Source of the DNA: Pseudoxanthomonas suwonensis
Lineage (GTDB): Bacteria; Pseudomonadota; Gammaproteobacteria; Xanthomonadales; Xanthomonadaceae
Length of the DNA: 64,000 bases
Assembly (NCBI RefSeq): GCF_010093235.1
Contig: NZ_PDWP01000001.1
Span: 124,001-188,000 of the forward strand
Reading direction: 5' to 3'
Under the pieces are notes generated by a model. That model did not search any database. It saw only the letters and a program-made list of their open reading frames with translations, and was not told where the DNA came from. Made by a program: the position numbers and the translations under genes. Positions 36,470 to 47,485 of the stretch are shown here, in pieces (within the stretch, counting starts at the first letter, position 1; each line of letters begins with the position of its first letter).

Positions 36470-39286
36470 TCAGGGATCGAAGGACAGCCCCAGCGCCGCC
36501 ACGGCGGCGGTGACCCGCGCGCGCGCGTCTTCCACGGCGGCGTCCGGCGGCACCAGGCGCGGGCGGCGGTCGAGGGTGCACGCCAGGCCAGCGTCGAGGA
36601 ACACCGCATGCGCCGCCAGCAGGTCCGAAGCCGTGGCCTGGCCGAGTACTCCGGCCTGCGCCAGCGCGGCCAGCAGCCCGGGCGTGTCGCGCGGAGCCTG
36701 CAGCGCCGGCTGTGCACCGGCTTCGCGCAGGACCAGGTACTGGACCAGGAATTCGAGGTCGACCAGGCCGCCCGCCCCCTGCTTGAGGTCGAACCGGCCC
36801 GCGTCGCTGCGATCCAGCTCGGCGCGCATGCGCCGGCGCATGCTGGCCACGTCCGCGGCGAGCGCGGCCGGCTCGCGCGGCCGCGACAGGGTCTCCCCCC
36901 GGATGCGTTCGAAGTCGGCGGCCAGCGCGGGATCTCCGGCGACCGCCCTGGCGCGCACCAGGGCCTGGTGTTCCCAGGTCCAGGCGCGGTGCATCTGGTA
37001 ATCGAGATAGCTGGGCAGCGACGACACCAGCAGGCTCTTGCCGCCATCGGGACGCAGGCGCATGTCGGTCTCGTACAGGCGTCCGGCGCTGGTCACCGCA
37101 CCCAGCAGGCCGACGAGCTTCTGCGCCAGGCGCGCGTACCAGCGTCCGGCCTCCAGCGGGCGCCCGCCGTCGGACGCGGCTTCGGGATCGGCGTCGTAGA
37201 GGAATACCAGGTCCAGGTCGGAACCGAAGCCCAGCTCGCAGCCGCCGAGGCTGCCATAGCCGACCACCGCGAAACGGCCGCCGGCGATGCGCCCGTGCGC
37301 TGCCGCGACCTCCCCCTCTGCCATCGCCAGCACCTGCACCACCACCGCGTCGGCCAGCCAGGCCAGCTGGCGCACGCTGTCGGTGGCCGGCTGGCGGCGG
37401 TCCAGCGCCGCCAGCGCGATGCGGAAGCTCAGCGCCAGGCGCACCTCGTTGAGCGCGCGTAGCGCCGCCTCGGGGTCGCCGTCGCCGCTGGCCACCGCCT
37501 CGGCGCAGGCGCGTTGCATCTCCGCCGCATCGGGGATGGGACCGGCGACGCGCACGTCCAGCAGCTCGTCCAGGAGCAGCGGATAGGCGGCGATGCGGTC
37601 GGCCAGCAGCGCGCTGCGGGCGAGCACGTCGACCAGCCGCGCCAGCGCGCTGGGCTGTTCGTCGAGCAGGGCAAGGTAGCTGGCGCGTCGCAGGATCGAC
37701 TGCAGCAGGCCCAGCAGGCGCCTGAGCGCCGCATCCGGCTGCGCCGAGCGCGAGGCCGCGCCGAGCAGCGCGGGAACCACCCGGTCCAGGCGCGCGCGCG
37801 CGGCGTCGGACAGGGCGCGGACGCCATTGCTGCGGGCGAAGTCCCGCAGCGCCGCGTCGGCGCCGGCAGCGTCGCCGAATCCCGCGTCCGCCAGCACCGC
37901 CGGTTCGCCGGCCTGCGGCAGCAGCCGCCAGTAGCCTTCCAGCGCATCGGGCGCGGACTCGCGCCGGCGCGGCACCAGCAGCGCATCGAACTCGGCCGAC
38001 ACCCGCGCACGGCATTCCGCCAGCTCGGCCTGAAGCGGCGGCCAGCCCTCGTAGTCCAACCCGACGGCGATGCGCTCGCGCGCGTGCGCATCCTCCGGCA
38101 ACGCATGCACCTGGGCATCGGCCAACATCTGCACGCGGTTCTCGAGCCGGCGCAGGAAGCGGTAGGCCGCGGCCAGCGCGGCGCCGTCTTCCGCCGCGAC
38201 CTGCCCGCCGTCGACCAGCGCCTGCAGCGCCGGCAACAGCCGGCGGCCGCGCAGCGCCGGCTCGCGGCCACCACGGATCAGCTGCAGCGACTGCACCAGG
38301 AACTCGATCTCGCGGATGCCGCCGCGGCCGCGCTTGAGGTCGTCGGCCATGTCGCGGCGCTGCATCTCCGCCACGATCGCCGCCTTCATCGCGCGCAGGC
38401 CGTCGAGCGCGGTGAAGTCCAGGTAGCGGCGGTAGACGAACGGGCGCAGCGTCTCCAGCCAGGCCTCGCCGGCGGCGATGTCGCCGGCCACGGTGCGCGC
38501 CTTGAGCCAGGCATAGCGCTCCCAGTCGCGGCCCTCGCGCTGGAAGTACTGGTCCATCGCCGCGAACGACCACGCCACCCGGCCGGCATTGCCGAACGGA
38601 CGCAGGCGCAGGTCGACGCGGTGGCAGAAGCCGTCGGCGGTGACCTCGTCCAGCAGCTTGGCCAGGCGCTGGCCCAGGCGCGCGAAATACTCCTCGGCGG
38701 CCAGCGCGCGGCGGCCGTCGGATTCGCCGTCGTGCGCGTAGGCGTAGACCAGGTCGATGTCGGAGGAGAAGTTCAGTTCCCCGCCGCCGAGCTTGCCCAG
38801 GCCGAACACGACCAGCCGCTGCGGCCTGCCGGCCGGATCGCGTACCACGCCGTGGCGCTGCGCGAACTCCTGCTCCAGTGCCTCCAGCGCCAGCGCCAGG
38901 CACTGCTCGGCCAGCTGCGTGCTGCCGGCCAGGGTGGCGTCGACGTCGTCCAGGCCAAGCACGTCGCGCCATACCAGGCGGGTGGACGCGGCGGCGCGGA
39001 AGCGGCGGAGCTGCCCGGCCCAGTCGTGTGGCTGCAGCGGGTCCAGCACCGGTGGCGGCAGCGGCGGCGGATCGTCCGCGGCCAGGTGCTCCAGCAGCGA
39101 AGGCTGGCGGCGCAGGGTTTCGATCGCGAAATCGCTGGCGACCGCAACGCGGGCGACCCGCCCGCGGAGCTCAGCGTCCTGCAGCAGCCCGTCGTGCCGT
39201 GGCGAGGCCGCGCGCAAGGTGGCAAGTGCCCGATCGGCGTAGTGGGCGCGGATGTCGGCGGCGGACACGGGACTGGCGGTCGTCAT
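36470..39286 (-). CDS. glnE: Bifunctional glutamine synthetase adenylyltransferase / adenylyl-removing enzyme
   Basis: Adjusts glutamine synthetase activity by adding or removing AMP under control of PII. 938 residues, standard length. Two nucleotidyltransferase domains are visible: the N-terminal de-adenylylating one ([19 protein letters not shown]) and the C-terminal adenylylating one ([20 protein letters not shown]), separated by the regulatory helical linker. [21 protein letters not shown] is also typical. ATG at 39286. A strong intrinsic terminator lies only 52 bases upstream on the same strand (see ncRNA entry), so expression must start after it or pass through it. Confidence 0.96.
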   Translation of the reverse strand: MTTASPVSAADIRAHYADRALATLRAASPRHDGLLQDAELRGRVARVAVASDFAIETLRRQPSLLEHLAADDPPPLPPPVLDPLQPHDWAGQLRRFRAAASTRLVWRDVLGLDDVDATLAGSTQLAEQCLALALEALEQEFAQRHGVVRDPAGRPQRLVVFGLGKLGGGELNFSSDIDLVYAYAHDGESDGRRALAAEEYFARLGQRLAKLLDEVTADGFCHRVDLRLRPFGNAGRVAWSFAAMDQYFQREGRDWERYAWLKARTVAGDIAAGEAWLETLRPFVYRRYLDFTALDGLRAMKAAIVAEMQRRDMADDLKRGRGGIREIEFLVQSLQLIRGGREPALRGRRLLPALQALVDGGQVAAEDGAALAAAYRFLRRLENRVQMLADAQVHALPEDAHARERIAVGLDYEGWPPLQAELAECRARVSAEFDALLVPRRRESAPDALEGYWRLLPQAGEPAVLADAGFGDAAGADAALRDFARSNGVRALSDAARARLDRVVPALLGAASRSAQPDAALRRLLGLLQSILRRASYLALLDEQPSALARLVDVLARSALLADRIAAYPLLLDELLDVRVAGPIPDAAEMQRACAEAVASGDGDPEAALRALNEVRLALSFRIALAALDRRQPATDSVRQLAWLADAVVVQVLAMAEGEVAAAHGRIAGGRFAVVGYGSLGGCELGFGSDLDLVFLYDADPEAASDGGRPLEAGRWYARLAQKLVGLLGAVTSAGRLYETDMRLRPDGGKSLLVSSLPSYLDYQMHRAWTWEHQALVRARAVAGDPALAADFERIRGETLSRPREPAALAADVASMRRRMRAELDRSDAGRFDLKQGAGGLVDLEFLVQYLVLREAGAQPALQAPRDTPGLLAALAQAGVLGQATASDLLAAHAVFLDAGLACTLDRRPRLVPPDAAVEDARARVTAAVAALGLSFDP

Positions 39287-39337
39287 CGCCCGGATTGTGG
39301 CATGCGGCCCGGGCGGACGAGGCCGGCGGCAGGCAAT

Positions 39338-39371
39338 AAAAAAGCCCGCTTGCAGCGTACTGCCAGCGGGC
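39338..39371 (-). terminator. Strong intrinsic terminator upstream of glnE
   Basis: Read on the minus strand: GCCCGCT (39371-39365), one mismatch, CTGC/GCAG inner stem with loop TACG-type, AGCGGGC (39350-39344), then six U residues (39343-39338). It is a complete rho-independent terminator placed between the aroG-type gene and glnE, pointing into glnE. Confidence 0.8.
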
Positions 39372-39490
39372 CTGCTCCCTCCCCCACGTCGGGATGCGGG
39401 GCCATCGTGATGAGCCCCTCCAGGCATTGCACGCTGCACTGCAAAACAGGACCTGCGGGTTCAATTTCGGCGGTTTTCGGCTGGTTTCGC
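39338..39490 (-). ncRNA. Candidate small RNA or leader transcript upstream of glnE
   Basis: No convincing gene lies in the 416 bp between glnE and the DAHP synthase gene. The terminator at 39338-39371 needs a transcript to terminate, and the DAHP synthase message would have to run 330 bases past its stop to reach it. Two palindromes at 39492-39505 and 39512-39527 look like operators just upstream. A transcript of about 100-150 nt from near 39490 to 39338 would fit either a free small RNA or a glnE attenuator. Possible internal ORFs have no amino-acid bias. Boundaries are guesses. The rest (39528-39702) shows nothing else. Confidence 0.3.
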
Positions 39491-39491
39491 T

Positions 39492-39527
39492 GAATACGTG
39501 TATTCCCTAGAGTGATAGCGATATCAC
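39492..39527. promoter_or_regulatory. Pair of palindromes, possible operators
   Basis: GAATAC-GT-GTATTC at 39492-39505 and GTGATA-GCGA-TATCAC at 39512-39527, centres 21 bp apart, i.e. two helical turns. The local A/T content is high for this genome. The regulator cannot be named. Confidence 0.45.
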
Positions 39528-39702
39528 AGATTCGGGACTGGGTTGCCGACCAGGAATGCGGCTTCCCCGGCGACGTTGCGGGCGGGTCCGACGTCGACAT
39601 GAAACTGAACGGATTGCGCGAAATCGCCGCACGAGCCCGCGCGCGGGCCACGACGCGACCCCCGCGACGATGAGGGCCTGGGGCAGGCTCGGCGCAACTT
39701 CT

Positions 39703-40779
39703 TCAGGCGGCCCGGTGCTCGGCCGGCAGGGCGCGGCGCTGGCGCACGGCGCTGGCGAGCCGCTCCAGCACGGCCACCGACGCCTCCCAGCCGAGGCAGC
39801 CATCGGTGATGCTCTGGCCGTAGATCAGCGCGCGTCCGGCCACCGGATCCTGGCGCCCCCCGACCAGATGGCTCTCGACCATCACGCCGATGATCCGGCG
39901 TTCGCCCTGTTCCACCTGGCGCGCGATGTCCTCCACCACGGCCGGCTGGTTGTCGGGATTCTTGCCACTGTTGGCGTGGCTGGCATCGATCATGATGCGC
40001 GGCGCCAGGCCGGAGCGCTCCAGCACCTCGCTGGCGGCCTGCACGCTGGCCGCGTCGTAGTTGGGCGCCTTGCCGCCGCGCAGGATCAGGTGGCAGTCGG
40101 GGTTGCCGGCGGTCGCGGCGATCGCCGAACGCCCGTCCTTGGTCACGGCCAGGAAATGGTGCGGGTGGGCCGCCGCCATCACCGCGTCGGCGGCGATGCG
40201 CACGTTGCCGTCGGTGCCGTTCTTGAAGCCCACCGGGCACGACAGGCCGGAAGCCATCTCGCGGTGGATCTGGCTTTCGGTGGTACGCGCGCCGATCGCG
40301 CCCCAGGCCACCAGGTCGGCGACGTACTGCGGCGAGATCGTGTCCAGGTACTCGCAACCGGCAGGCAGGCCGAGCAGGTTGATGTCGCGCAGCAGGCCGC
40401 GGGCGATGCGCAGCCCCTTGTCGATGCGGAAGCTGCCGTCCAGGTCGGGGTCGTTGATCAGTCCCTTCCAGCCCACCGTGGTGCGCGGCTTCTCGAAGTA
40501 CACGCGCATCACGATCTCCAGCGCGTCGCCAAGGCTGTCGCGCAACGGCCGCAGGCGGCGCGCGTATTCCATCGCGGCCTCCGGATCGTGGATCGAGCAT
40601 GGGCCGATGACCACCGCCAGGCGGTCGTCGCGGCCATGCAGGATCGCCGCCAGCGCATGGCGCGCGTCGGCCACGGTCTGCGAGGCCTGCTCGTCGCAGG
40701 GAATCTGTGCCAGCAGCTCGGCGGGGGGAGTCAGCGGCTGCAGGCTGCGGATGCGGAGGTCGTCGGTGTGCGGGGCCAT
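39703..40779 (-). CDS. aroG: 3-deoxy-7-phosphoheptulonate (DAHP) synthase, class I
   Basis: First step of aromatic amino acid synthesis: erythrose 4-phosphate plus PEP to DAHP. 358 residues, AroFGH type. Motifs: VVIGPCSIHDPEAAMEYARR, RVYFEKPRTTVGWKGLINDP, SHANSGKNPDNQP and DGCLGWE. Start at 40779 has GGAA six bases upstream; 40791 is in frame (ETA extension) with a poorer site. aroG is used for the class I family; feedback specificity (Phe, Tyr or Trp) cannot be read off. Directly behind an attenuator whose leader peptide has seven consecutive aromatic residues, so supply of Phe, Tyr and Trp should control it. Confidence 0.94.
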   Translation of the reverse strand: MAPHTDDLRIRSLQPLTPPAELLAQIPCDEQASQTVADARHALAAILHGRDDRLAVVIGPCSIHDPEAAMEYARRLRPLRDSLGDALEIVMRVYFEKPRTTVGWKGLINDPDLDGSFRIDKGLRIARGLLRDINLLGLPAGCEYLDTISPQYVADLVAWGAIGARTTESQIHREMASGLSCPVGFKNGTDGNVRIAADAVMAAAHPHHFLAVTKDGRSAIAATAGNPDCHLILRGGKAPNYDAASVQAASEVLERSGLAPRIMIDASHANSGKNPDNQPAVVEDIARQVEQGERRIIGVMVESHLVGGRQDPVAGRALIYGQSITDGCLGWEASVAVLERLASAVRQRRALPAEHRAA

Positions 40780-40819
40780 GGCGGTTTCCATCTTCGGTTG
40801 GGGCCTGCCCAGCGAGGCG

Positions 40820-40911
40820 GCAACAAAAAAGCCGCCAGGTTCGCTGGCGGCTTTCGGGAATGCGTCTGAAACTTTCTTCAGGGTGAGCGCAGTCCTTCCT
40901 CCGCCAGCGGC
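40820..40911 (-). promoter_or_regulatory. Attenuator of the DAHP synthase gene
   Basis: Terminator on the minus strand: AAAGCCGCCAG (40854-40844), loop CGAAC, CTGGCGGCTTT (40838-40828), then further U residues to 40825. Antiterminator: CCGCTGGCGG inside the leader ORF (around 40910-40901) can pair with CCGCCAGC of the terminator's first arm (40851-40844), an 8-bp helix. The two foldings exclude each other. A ribosome stalled on the aromatic codons (40937-40917) leaves the antiterminator free; a ribosome reaching the stop covers it. Confidence 0.85.
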
Positions 40912-40967
40912 TTCGGAAAGTAGTACCAAAAGTAAAAGCTGGCACGGGTTGCGGTCATGGCTTGCAT
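40878..40967 (-). CDS. Aromatic-rich leader peptide of the DAHP synthase attenuator
   Basis: 29 codons: begins MQAMTATRAS, then FYFWYYF, then PKPLAEEGLRSP and stop. Seven consecutive codons are Phe, Tyr or Trp (3 Phe, 3 Tyr, 1 Trp). That density cannot be chance and matches the logic of pheA/trp leader peptides, but here all three products of the pathway are represented. The ORF ends 24 bases before the terminator stem. An internal ATG at 40958 is an alternative start. A -10-like TGCTAT (40975-40970) lies right before it, so the mRNA may have almost no 5' leader. Confidence 0.88.
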   Translation of the reverse strand: MQAMTATRASFYFWYYFPKPLAEEGLRSP

Positions 40968-41047
40968 TGATAGCACGCGTTCTTGTGCGGTGCCACAGTT
41001 TCATCCGCAACCCGCGCGGCTCCGGCGGGGTTGCCATCACAGAAACG

Positions 41048-41075
41048 AAAAGGGCCGCCGGATGACCGACGGCCC
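41048..41075 (-). terminator. Terminator of the outer-membrane protein gene
   Basis: Minus-strand reading: GGGCCGTCGG (41075-41066), loop TCAT, CCGGCGGCCC (41061-41052) with one G-U pair, then UUUU (41051-41048). Confidence 0.75.
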
Positions 41076-41116
41076 CCTGGTGCCGCGTAGCCCTGCGCGG
41101 GCGGCGCGGCCGCCGA

Positions 41117-41785
41117 TCAGAAGCGGTAGACCAGGCCGGCACCCAGCACCGGGTACACGCTCACGTCCACGCTGTCTTCCAGGTCCAGGCGCTCGGCTTC
41201 CAGGTCGGCCTGGAACCGCGGGTCGCTGGCCAGGCCGGTGGCCTGCAGCGAGACCGAGGTCTTGGCGGCGACCGCGCCCAGCTCCACGTAGAAGCCCAGG
41301 CCACTGCCGCCACGCGAGCGGTAGGCGATGCCGGCGTACGGCGCCACGTTGTCCTTCAGCTCGACGGTGCCCTTCAGCGTGCCCACTTCCGCGGCGGTGT
41401 ACTCGGTGCCGTTGAACTCGTAGACGCCGCCGGCGCGCGGGGTGCCGGTCACCGAGGCCTTGATGTCGCCGACCACGGCGCCGACGGAGACCTGGAAGCC
41501 GCCGCCCAGCGGGTGCCAGTTGAGCAGCAGGCGGGTGTTGCTGAACTCCAGGTCGCCCTTGTAGTTCACCTCGTCGGTGTCCTCGTCACCGTCGATCTCG
41601 AAGGTGCTGTAGCCGAGGGTGGCGGAGAAGTGCTTGCTCAGGCTGGCATTGACGTCCAGGCCATAACCCAGGGTGGAGACGCCGGCGCCCACGCTCACGT
41701 CCTCGAAGGGGGCGGCGATGGCGGCGGGTGCGAGCAGGGCGGCGGGCAGGGCGAGGGCCAGCGCGGCGAGTTTGTTCTTGGACAT
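41117..41785 (-). CDS. Outer-membrane beta-barrel protein (OmpW/AlkL-like size), function unknown
   Basis: 222 residues with a signal peptide (KLAALALALPAALLAPAAIAA). The mature part alternates polar and nonpolar residues as in an eight-stranded barrel (VSVGAGVSTLGYGLDVNAS, FSATLGYSTFEIDG, LLLNWHPLGGGFQVSVGAVV) and ends with VYPVLGAGLVYRF, the terminal Phe expected for BAM-dependent assembly. I cannot assign a named family with certainty. ATG at 41785 with GGAA upstream. It has its own terminator; monocistronic. Confidence 0.8.
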   Translation of the reverse strand: MSKNKLAALALALPAALLAPAAIAAPFEDVSVGAGVSTLGYGLDVNASLSKHFSATLGYSTFEIDGDEDTDEVNYKGDLEFSNTRLLLNWHPLGGGFQVSVGAVVGDIKASVTGTPRAGGVYEFNGTEYTAAEVGTLKGTVELKDNVAPYAGIAYRSRGGSGLGFYVELGAVAAKTSVSLQATGLASDPRFQADLEAERLDLEDSVDVSVYPVLGAGLVYRF

Positions 41786-41924
41786 GCGGAATTCCGGTTC
41801 GGTGGATGGTGGGACGCGAGGGTCCATCGGGTCTTAGCGACCACCCCATCCGGTTTCTTAACCAGTCTTTCACATCACTCGCCGATTACTGCGATGCACG
41901 TCACCTGTTCGACCGCAAAAGAAA

Positions 41925-41950
41925 AGGCCCCGCCTTGCGGCGGGGCCTTT
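41925..41950 (-). terminator. Intrinsic terminator of the groES-groEL operon
   Basis: AAGGCCCCGCC (41950-41940 read on minus strand), loop GCAA, GGCGGGGCCTT (41935-41925), followed by U-rich TTCTTTT. Strong 11-bp stem, 32 bases after the groEL stop. Confidence 0.92.
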
Positions 41951-41981
41951 CCGGTTACGGCACCCGGGGGCCGCGGCTGGA

Positions 41982-43634
<1,653 letters not shown>

Positions 43635-43673
43635 TTATGCGTTGTGTGGGTCGAAGCGCGTAGCGGGCCGGGC

Positions 43674-43964
43674 TCAGCCCAGGATCGCGAAGATGTCGTC
43701 TTCCTTCACCACCAGGTACTCGGTGCCGTCGAGCTTGACCTCGGTGCCGGCGTACTTGCCGAACAGGACCTGGTCGCCGACCTTCACCTTGGGGGTGCGC
43801 ACGCTGCCGTTGTCGAGCACCTTGCCCTCGCCCACGGCGATCACCTGACCCTTGATCGGCTTCTCGGTCGCCGAATCCGGGATCACGATGCCACCGGCGG
43901 AGACCTTCTCCTCTTCGGTGCGCTTGATCACGACGCGGTCGTACAGCGGCTTGATGTTGCTCAT
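43674..43964 (-). CDS. groES: Co-chaperonin GroES (Hsp10)
   Basis: 96-residue lid of the GroEL chamber. [15 protein letters not shown] at the start, the mobile loop [20 protein letters not shown], and ending [14 protein letters not shown] at 43964 has GAGGGA five bases upstream. First gene of the operon; CIRCE and promoter lie about 50-75 bases upstream. Confidence 0.98.
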   Translation of the reverse strand: MSNIKPLYDRVVIKRTEEEKVSAGGIVIPDSATEKPIKGQVIAVGEGKVLDNGSVRTPKVKVGDQVLFGKYAGTEVKLDGTEYLVVKEDDIFAILG

Positions 43965-44010
43965 TTCAATCCCTCACAAGTGATTGACTGGGTTGGAAAA
44001 AGGGCGGCGA

Positions 44011-44039
44011 GTCTAGCACTCGGACCTGGTGAGTGCCAG
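44011..44039 (-). promoter_or_regulatory. CIRCE operator (HrcA site) over the groES promoter
   Basis: CTAGCACTC (44013-44021), nine-base spacer, GAGTGCCAG (44031-44039). Consensus CIRCE is TTAGCACTC-N9-GAGTGCTAA; 15 of 18 arm positions match. On the minus strand CTGGCA (-35, 44039-44034) and TAGACT (-10, 44016-44011) are 17 bases apart, so HrcA binding would cover the promoter exactly. Confidence 0.88.
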
Positions 44040-44188
44040 CGACCGCGACGACAGGAAAACCCCCGACGGACCGAGGGCATGGACCGCAGATGGGGCAGCC
44101 CGGGAAGGCTTTCAAGGGGCCACGACGCCTTTTCTTTTCCGGACGGCCGCGTACGGCACCGGCGGGACCGGCACCGGTGGCGGCCGGC

Positions 44189-44201
44189 TACACTTCGCCC
44201 A
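44189..44201 (+). promoter_or_regulatory. -10 element directly before cutA (possible leaderless mRNA)
   Basis: TACACT at 44189-44194 precedes the cutA ATG (44201) by six bases; transcription would begin at the start codon. No Shine-Dalgarno is visible. Confidence 0.4.
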
Positions 44202-44518
44202 TGGACGTCCACATGGTCTTCTGCAGCTGCCCCGATCCGGAAACCGCGGCCCGCCTGGCCACCGCGGTGGTGGAGGAGCGGCTGGCCGCATGCGCCAGCG
44301 TGCTGCCCGGCATGCACTCGGTGTACCGCTGGCAGGGAGCGGTGGAGCGCGCCGACGAGGCGCTGCTGCTGGCCAAGGCGCCGGCGGACCGGCTGCCGCT
44401 GCTGGTCGAGCGGCTGCAGGCCCTGCACCCCTACGAACTCCCCGAGGTGATCGCGGTCCAAGCCGCCGCCGGCCTGCCCGGCTACCTCGGATGGGTGGTC
44501 GAGGCCACCCGCGACTGA
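44201..44518 (+). CDS. cutA: Divalent-cation tolerance protein CutA
   Basis: Small trimeric ferredoxin-like-fold protein of 105 residues tied to copper tolerance in E. coli, although the mechanism is uncertain. Recognisable text: FCSCPDPETAARLATAVVEE, RLAACASVLPGMHSVYRWQG, and HPYELPEVIAV. Twenty bp before dsbD on the same strand; in E. coli cutA also lies beside dsbD (dipZ), so the pairing is conserved. Confidence 0.95.
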   Translation: MDVHMVFCSCPDPETAARLATAVVEERLAACASVLPGMHSVYRWQGAVERADEALLLAKAPADRLPLLVERLQALHPYELPEVIAVQAAAGLPGYLGWVVEATRD

Positions 44519-44538
44519 CCGGATCCGGAAAGCCCTGC

Positions 44539-46821
44539 ATGACCCCGAACCGCCCCCTGCCGGCCCGGCGACTCCCCGGCCTGCTCCTGGTGCTGCTGGC
44601 CTGGCTGGCGCCCTTTGCCGGCGCCCACGCCGCCATCGACGAATCCGAGCTGCTGCCGGTGGACCAGGCCTTCGTCCTCACCGCCACCGCGCCCGAGCCG
44701 GGCCGGATCGAGATCCACTGGAAGATCGCAGAGGGTTACTACCTCTATCGGCACCGCACCTCGGTGAGCGCCAGCGGCGGCTTCATCGGCGGCAACCTGC
44801 GGCTGCCGGCCGGCGAGCGCCACGTGGACGAGTTCTTCGGCCCGGTCGAGACCTACCGCGGCAGCCTGGTGGCCATCCTCGACGGCCAGCCCACCGGGAC
44901 GACGGCCACGGCCGACCTGCAGATCCGCTATCAGGGCTGCGCCGACGCAGGCATCTGCTATCCGCCGCAGACCCGCCAGGTCCAGGTGCGCCTGCCTGCC
45001 GCCGGGCAGGCCGGGACGCGCCAGTCCGGCGGTCCCGGCCGCGGGCGGCTGGCCGCGGCGCTCGCCGGCGTGGGCGGCGCGCTGCCGGAGAGCCAGGCCT
45101 TCGCGGTGGGCGCCGTGGCCGATGGCGGCAACCGCCTGCGCGTACGCCTGCAGCCGGTCGAGGGCTACTACATCTACCGCGACATGACCCGCTTCGCGCT
45201 GGAGGACGCGCCGGGCCTGTCCACCGGCCGCCCGCGCTGGCCGGCGGGCACCGCCCACCGCGACGAGCATTTCGGCGACGTCACCGTGTACTTCGAGCCG
45301 ACCGAGGTGGCCGTGCCGGTCATGCGCACGCGCCCCGAGGCGGCAACCGCGACCCTCGTCGTGACCTTCCAGGGCTGCCAGGACGGAGGCATCTGCTATC
45401 CGCCGATGACCCGCCGCATCCCGGTGGACCTGCCCGCGGGCAACGTGCTGCCGCAGCCGGCGGCGCTGTCCGCGGCCCCGGCCGACGCCGGAACGGATGC
45501 GCCCACCGCGGCCGGTGGCGAGGCCGCCGCGGACGGCATGGACGCGGCCGAGCCCGCACCCGACGCGTCCGCCGGCAACCCCGGGCGCCCCCGCGCCGCC
45601 GCCGCGACCGCCCGCGTCGGCGGCACCCTGGCCGGTGCCTTGCTGCTGGCCCTGGTCGGCGGCCTGGTGCTGAACCTGATGCCCTGCGTCCTGCCGGTGC
45701 TTTCGCTCAAGGCCCTGGGCCTGGCACAGAGTGGCGAAAGCCGGGAACGGGCCCGCGCCCACGCACTCTGGTACACGGCCGGCGTGCTGGTGGCCTTCGC
45801 CGCGGTCGGCGCGCTGGTGGTGGCGCTGCGCGCCGCCGGCCAGGCGGCGGGCTGGGGCTTCCAGCTGCAGCAGCCGTGGTTCGTGGCGGCGCTGGCCTAT
45901 CTCATGTTCGCCGTGGGCCTGAGCCTGTCGGGGGTGTACACCCTCGGCACCGGCATCGGCGGCGGACTGGCCGCCAACCGCAGCGGACCGGCCGGCGATT
46001 TCCTGACCGGCGTGCTCGCCTGCGTGGTGGCCAGCCCGTGCATCGCCCCGTTCATGGGCCCCGCGCTGGCCTACGCCTTCGCCGCGCCGGCCGCCGCCGG
46101 GATGCTGGTCTTCCTGGTGCTGGGCCTGGGCCTAGCGCTGCCGTTCCTTCTGATCGGCTTCGTGCCCGGACTGGCGCGGCGGCTGCCGCGGCCCGGCGCA
46201 TGGATGGAGACGGTCAAGCAGGTGCTGGCCTACCCGATGTACCTGACCGCGGTGTGGCTGCTGTGGGTGCTCGGACGCCAGCGCGGCGTGGACGCGATCG
46301 CCATGGTCCTGGCCGGCGCCGCGGTGCTGGCGCTGGCGCTGTGGTGGTTCGAACGCAGCCGCTGGCGCGGGCGGCGGCCGGCGGCCCTGCTGGCACTGCT
46401 GCTGGCGGCGGCGGCGCTGGCCCCGGTATGGGGCGTCACCCGCCTGACACCGGCCAGCGCCGCGACGGCGCATGGCGCCGCGGTGCCGTACTCGGCCGCC
46501 GAGCTGGACCGGCTGCGCGCCGAGGATCGCGTCGTGTTCGTGAACATGACCGCCGACTGGTGCGTGACCTGCAAGGCCAACGAGCGCAACGTGCTGGCCA
46601 GAGACGGGTTCGGCGAGCTGCTGGCACGCACCGGCGCTGTCTACATGCGTGGCGACTGGACCAATGCCGATCCGGCCATCAGCGCCTTCCTTGAGGCGCA
46701 CAACGCAGTGGGCGTGCCGCTGTACGTGGTGTACGGACCGGGCGCCCCTCCGGCGGTGCTGCCGCCGGTGCTGACCTCGGCCGTGGTCGAGGACGCCCTG
46801 CTGCGGGCGGCGGCGCGATGA
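44539..46821 (+). CDS. dsbD: Thiol:disulfide interchange protein DsbD with duplicated N-terminal domain
   Basis: Carries electrons from cytoplasmic thioredoxin across the inner membrane to periplasmic thiol proteins. 760 residues: signal peptide (to ~31), a first alpha domain with Cys134/Cys140 in [13 protein letters not shown], a second with Cys280/Cys286 in [13 protein letters not shown], an Ala/Pro linker (~305-355), an eight-helix beta domain with PCVLPV and [11 protein letters not shown], and a C-terminal thioredoxin domain with WCVTCK. E. coli DsbD has only one alpha domain. Both copies keep the redox cysteine pair. ATGA overlap with the next gene. Confidence 0.96.
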   Translation: MTPNRPLPARRLPGLLLVLLAWLAPFAGAHAAIDESELLPVDQAFVLTATAPEPGRIEIHWKIAEGYYLYRHRTSVSASGGFIGGNLRLPAGERHVDEFFGPVETYRGSLVAILDGQPTGTTATADLQIRYQGCADAGICYPPQTRQVQVRLPAAGQAGTRQSGGPGRGRLAAALAGVGGALPESQAFAVGAVADGGNRLRVRLQPVEGYYIYRDMTRFALEDAPGLSTGRPRWPAGTAHRDEHFGDVTVYFEPTEVAVPVMRTRPEAATATLVVTFQGCQDGGICYPPMTRRIPVDLPAGNVLPQPAALSAAPADAGTDAPTAAGGEAAADGMDAAEPAPDASAGNPGRPRAAAATARVGGTLAGALLLALVGGLVLNLMPCVLPVLSLKALGLAQSGESRERARAHALWYTAGVLVAFAAVGALVVALRAAGQAAGWGFQLQQPWFVAALAYLMFAVGLSLSGVYTLGTGIGGGLAANRSGPAGDFLTGVLACVVASPCIAPFMGPALAYAFAAPAAAGMLVFLVLGLGLALPFLLIGFVPGLARRLPRPGAWMETVKQVLAYPMYLTAVWLLWVLGRQRGVDAIAMVLAGAAVLALALWWFERSRWRGRRPAALLALLLAAAALAPVWGVTRLTPASAATAHGAAVPYSAAELDRLRAEDRVVFVNMTADWCVTCKANERNVLARDGFGELLARTGAVYMRGDWTNADPAISAFLEAHNAVGVPLYVVYGPGAPPAVLPPVLTSAVVEDALLRAAAR

Positions 46822-47381
46822 AGCCGGGCCTGCGCCTGGTGCTGGCGGCCGCCTGCGCCGCCGTGCTGGGCCTGGGCGCGGGCGCCTGGTACGAGTCCCG
46901 CCAGCCGGACCTGCCGCCGCCGATGCCCGTACCCGAAGGCGTTCGCGTGGCCGCACCGGGCGAACGTCCCGAGCCCATCCGGCTCCCGGACCTGGAGGGC
47001 AACATCGTCGAACTTGCCGCCATCGCGCCGGGGCGCCCCCTGCTGGTCAACGTCTGGGCAAGCTGGTGCGGGCCCTGCGTCGCGGAGATGCCGGAGCTGC
47101 AGGGTTTCGCCGAAACCCAGGGCGACGATGGCGTCCAGGTGGTCGGACTGGCGCTGGACGAGGTGGACGCCGTGCGCGCCTTCCTGCGCCAGGTGCCTGT
47201 TGGATACCCGATCCTGCTCGACAGTCCCGGGCCGGCCGACGCCAGCGTCCTGCTCGGCAACACGCGCGGCCTGCTGCCCTACAGCGTGCTGCTGGACGCG
47301 CAACGCCGGGTGGTGCGGCAGAAGCTGGGGCCTTTCGCCCCCGGCGAAATCGAAAGCTGGGCGCGCCCCGGCGGCGAATGA
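46818..47381 (+). CDS. TlpA-family thiol-disulfide oxidoreductase
   Basis: Periplasmic, membrane-anchored thioredoxin-like protein of 187 residues. N-terminal uncleaved or signal helix ([20 protein letters not shown]), then the redox centre [15 protein letters not shown] and [16 protein letters not shown] with the cis-Pro region. Probably a reduction partner of DsbD, for example in cytochrome c maturation. Start codon overlaps the dsbD stop (ATGA), so the two are translated together. Confidence 0.92.
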   Translation: MKPGLRLVLAAACAAVLGLGAGAWYESRQPDLPPPMPVPEGVRVAAPGERPEPIRLPDLEGNIVELAAIAPGRPLLVNVWASWCGPCVAEMPELQGFAETQGDDGVQVVGLALDEVDAVRAFLRQVPVGYPILLDSPGPADASVLLGNTRGLLPYSVLLDAQRRVVRQKLGPFAPGEIESWARPGGE

Positions 47382-47485
47382 CGGCCGGATTCAAACATAC
47401 ACTTGAAACGCCTTCATCTTCGTCGAACTGGACAGTAAAGGCGCCATCCTCCAGACTGCCGCCCTTTCCGGTTCCGCACCCACCC

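Noticed and set aside
39512..39527. Possible CRP/Clp binding site (GTGA...TCAC)
   Set aside because: The half-sites are separated by eight bases instead of the six of the CRP consensus.
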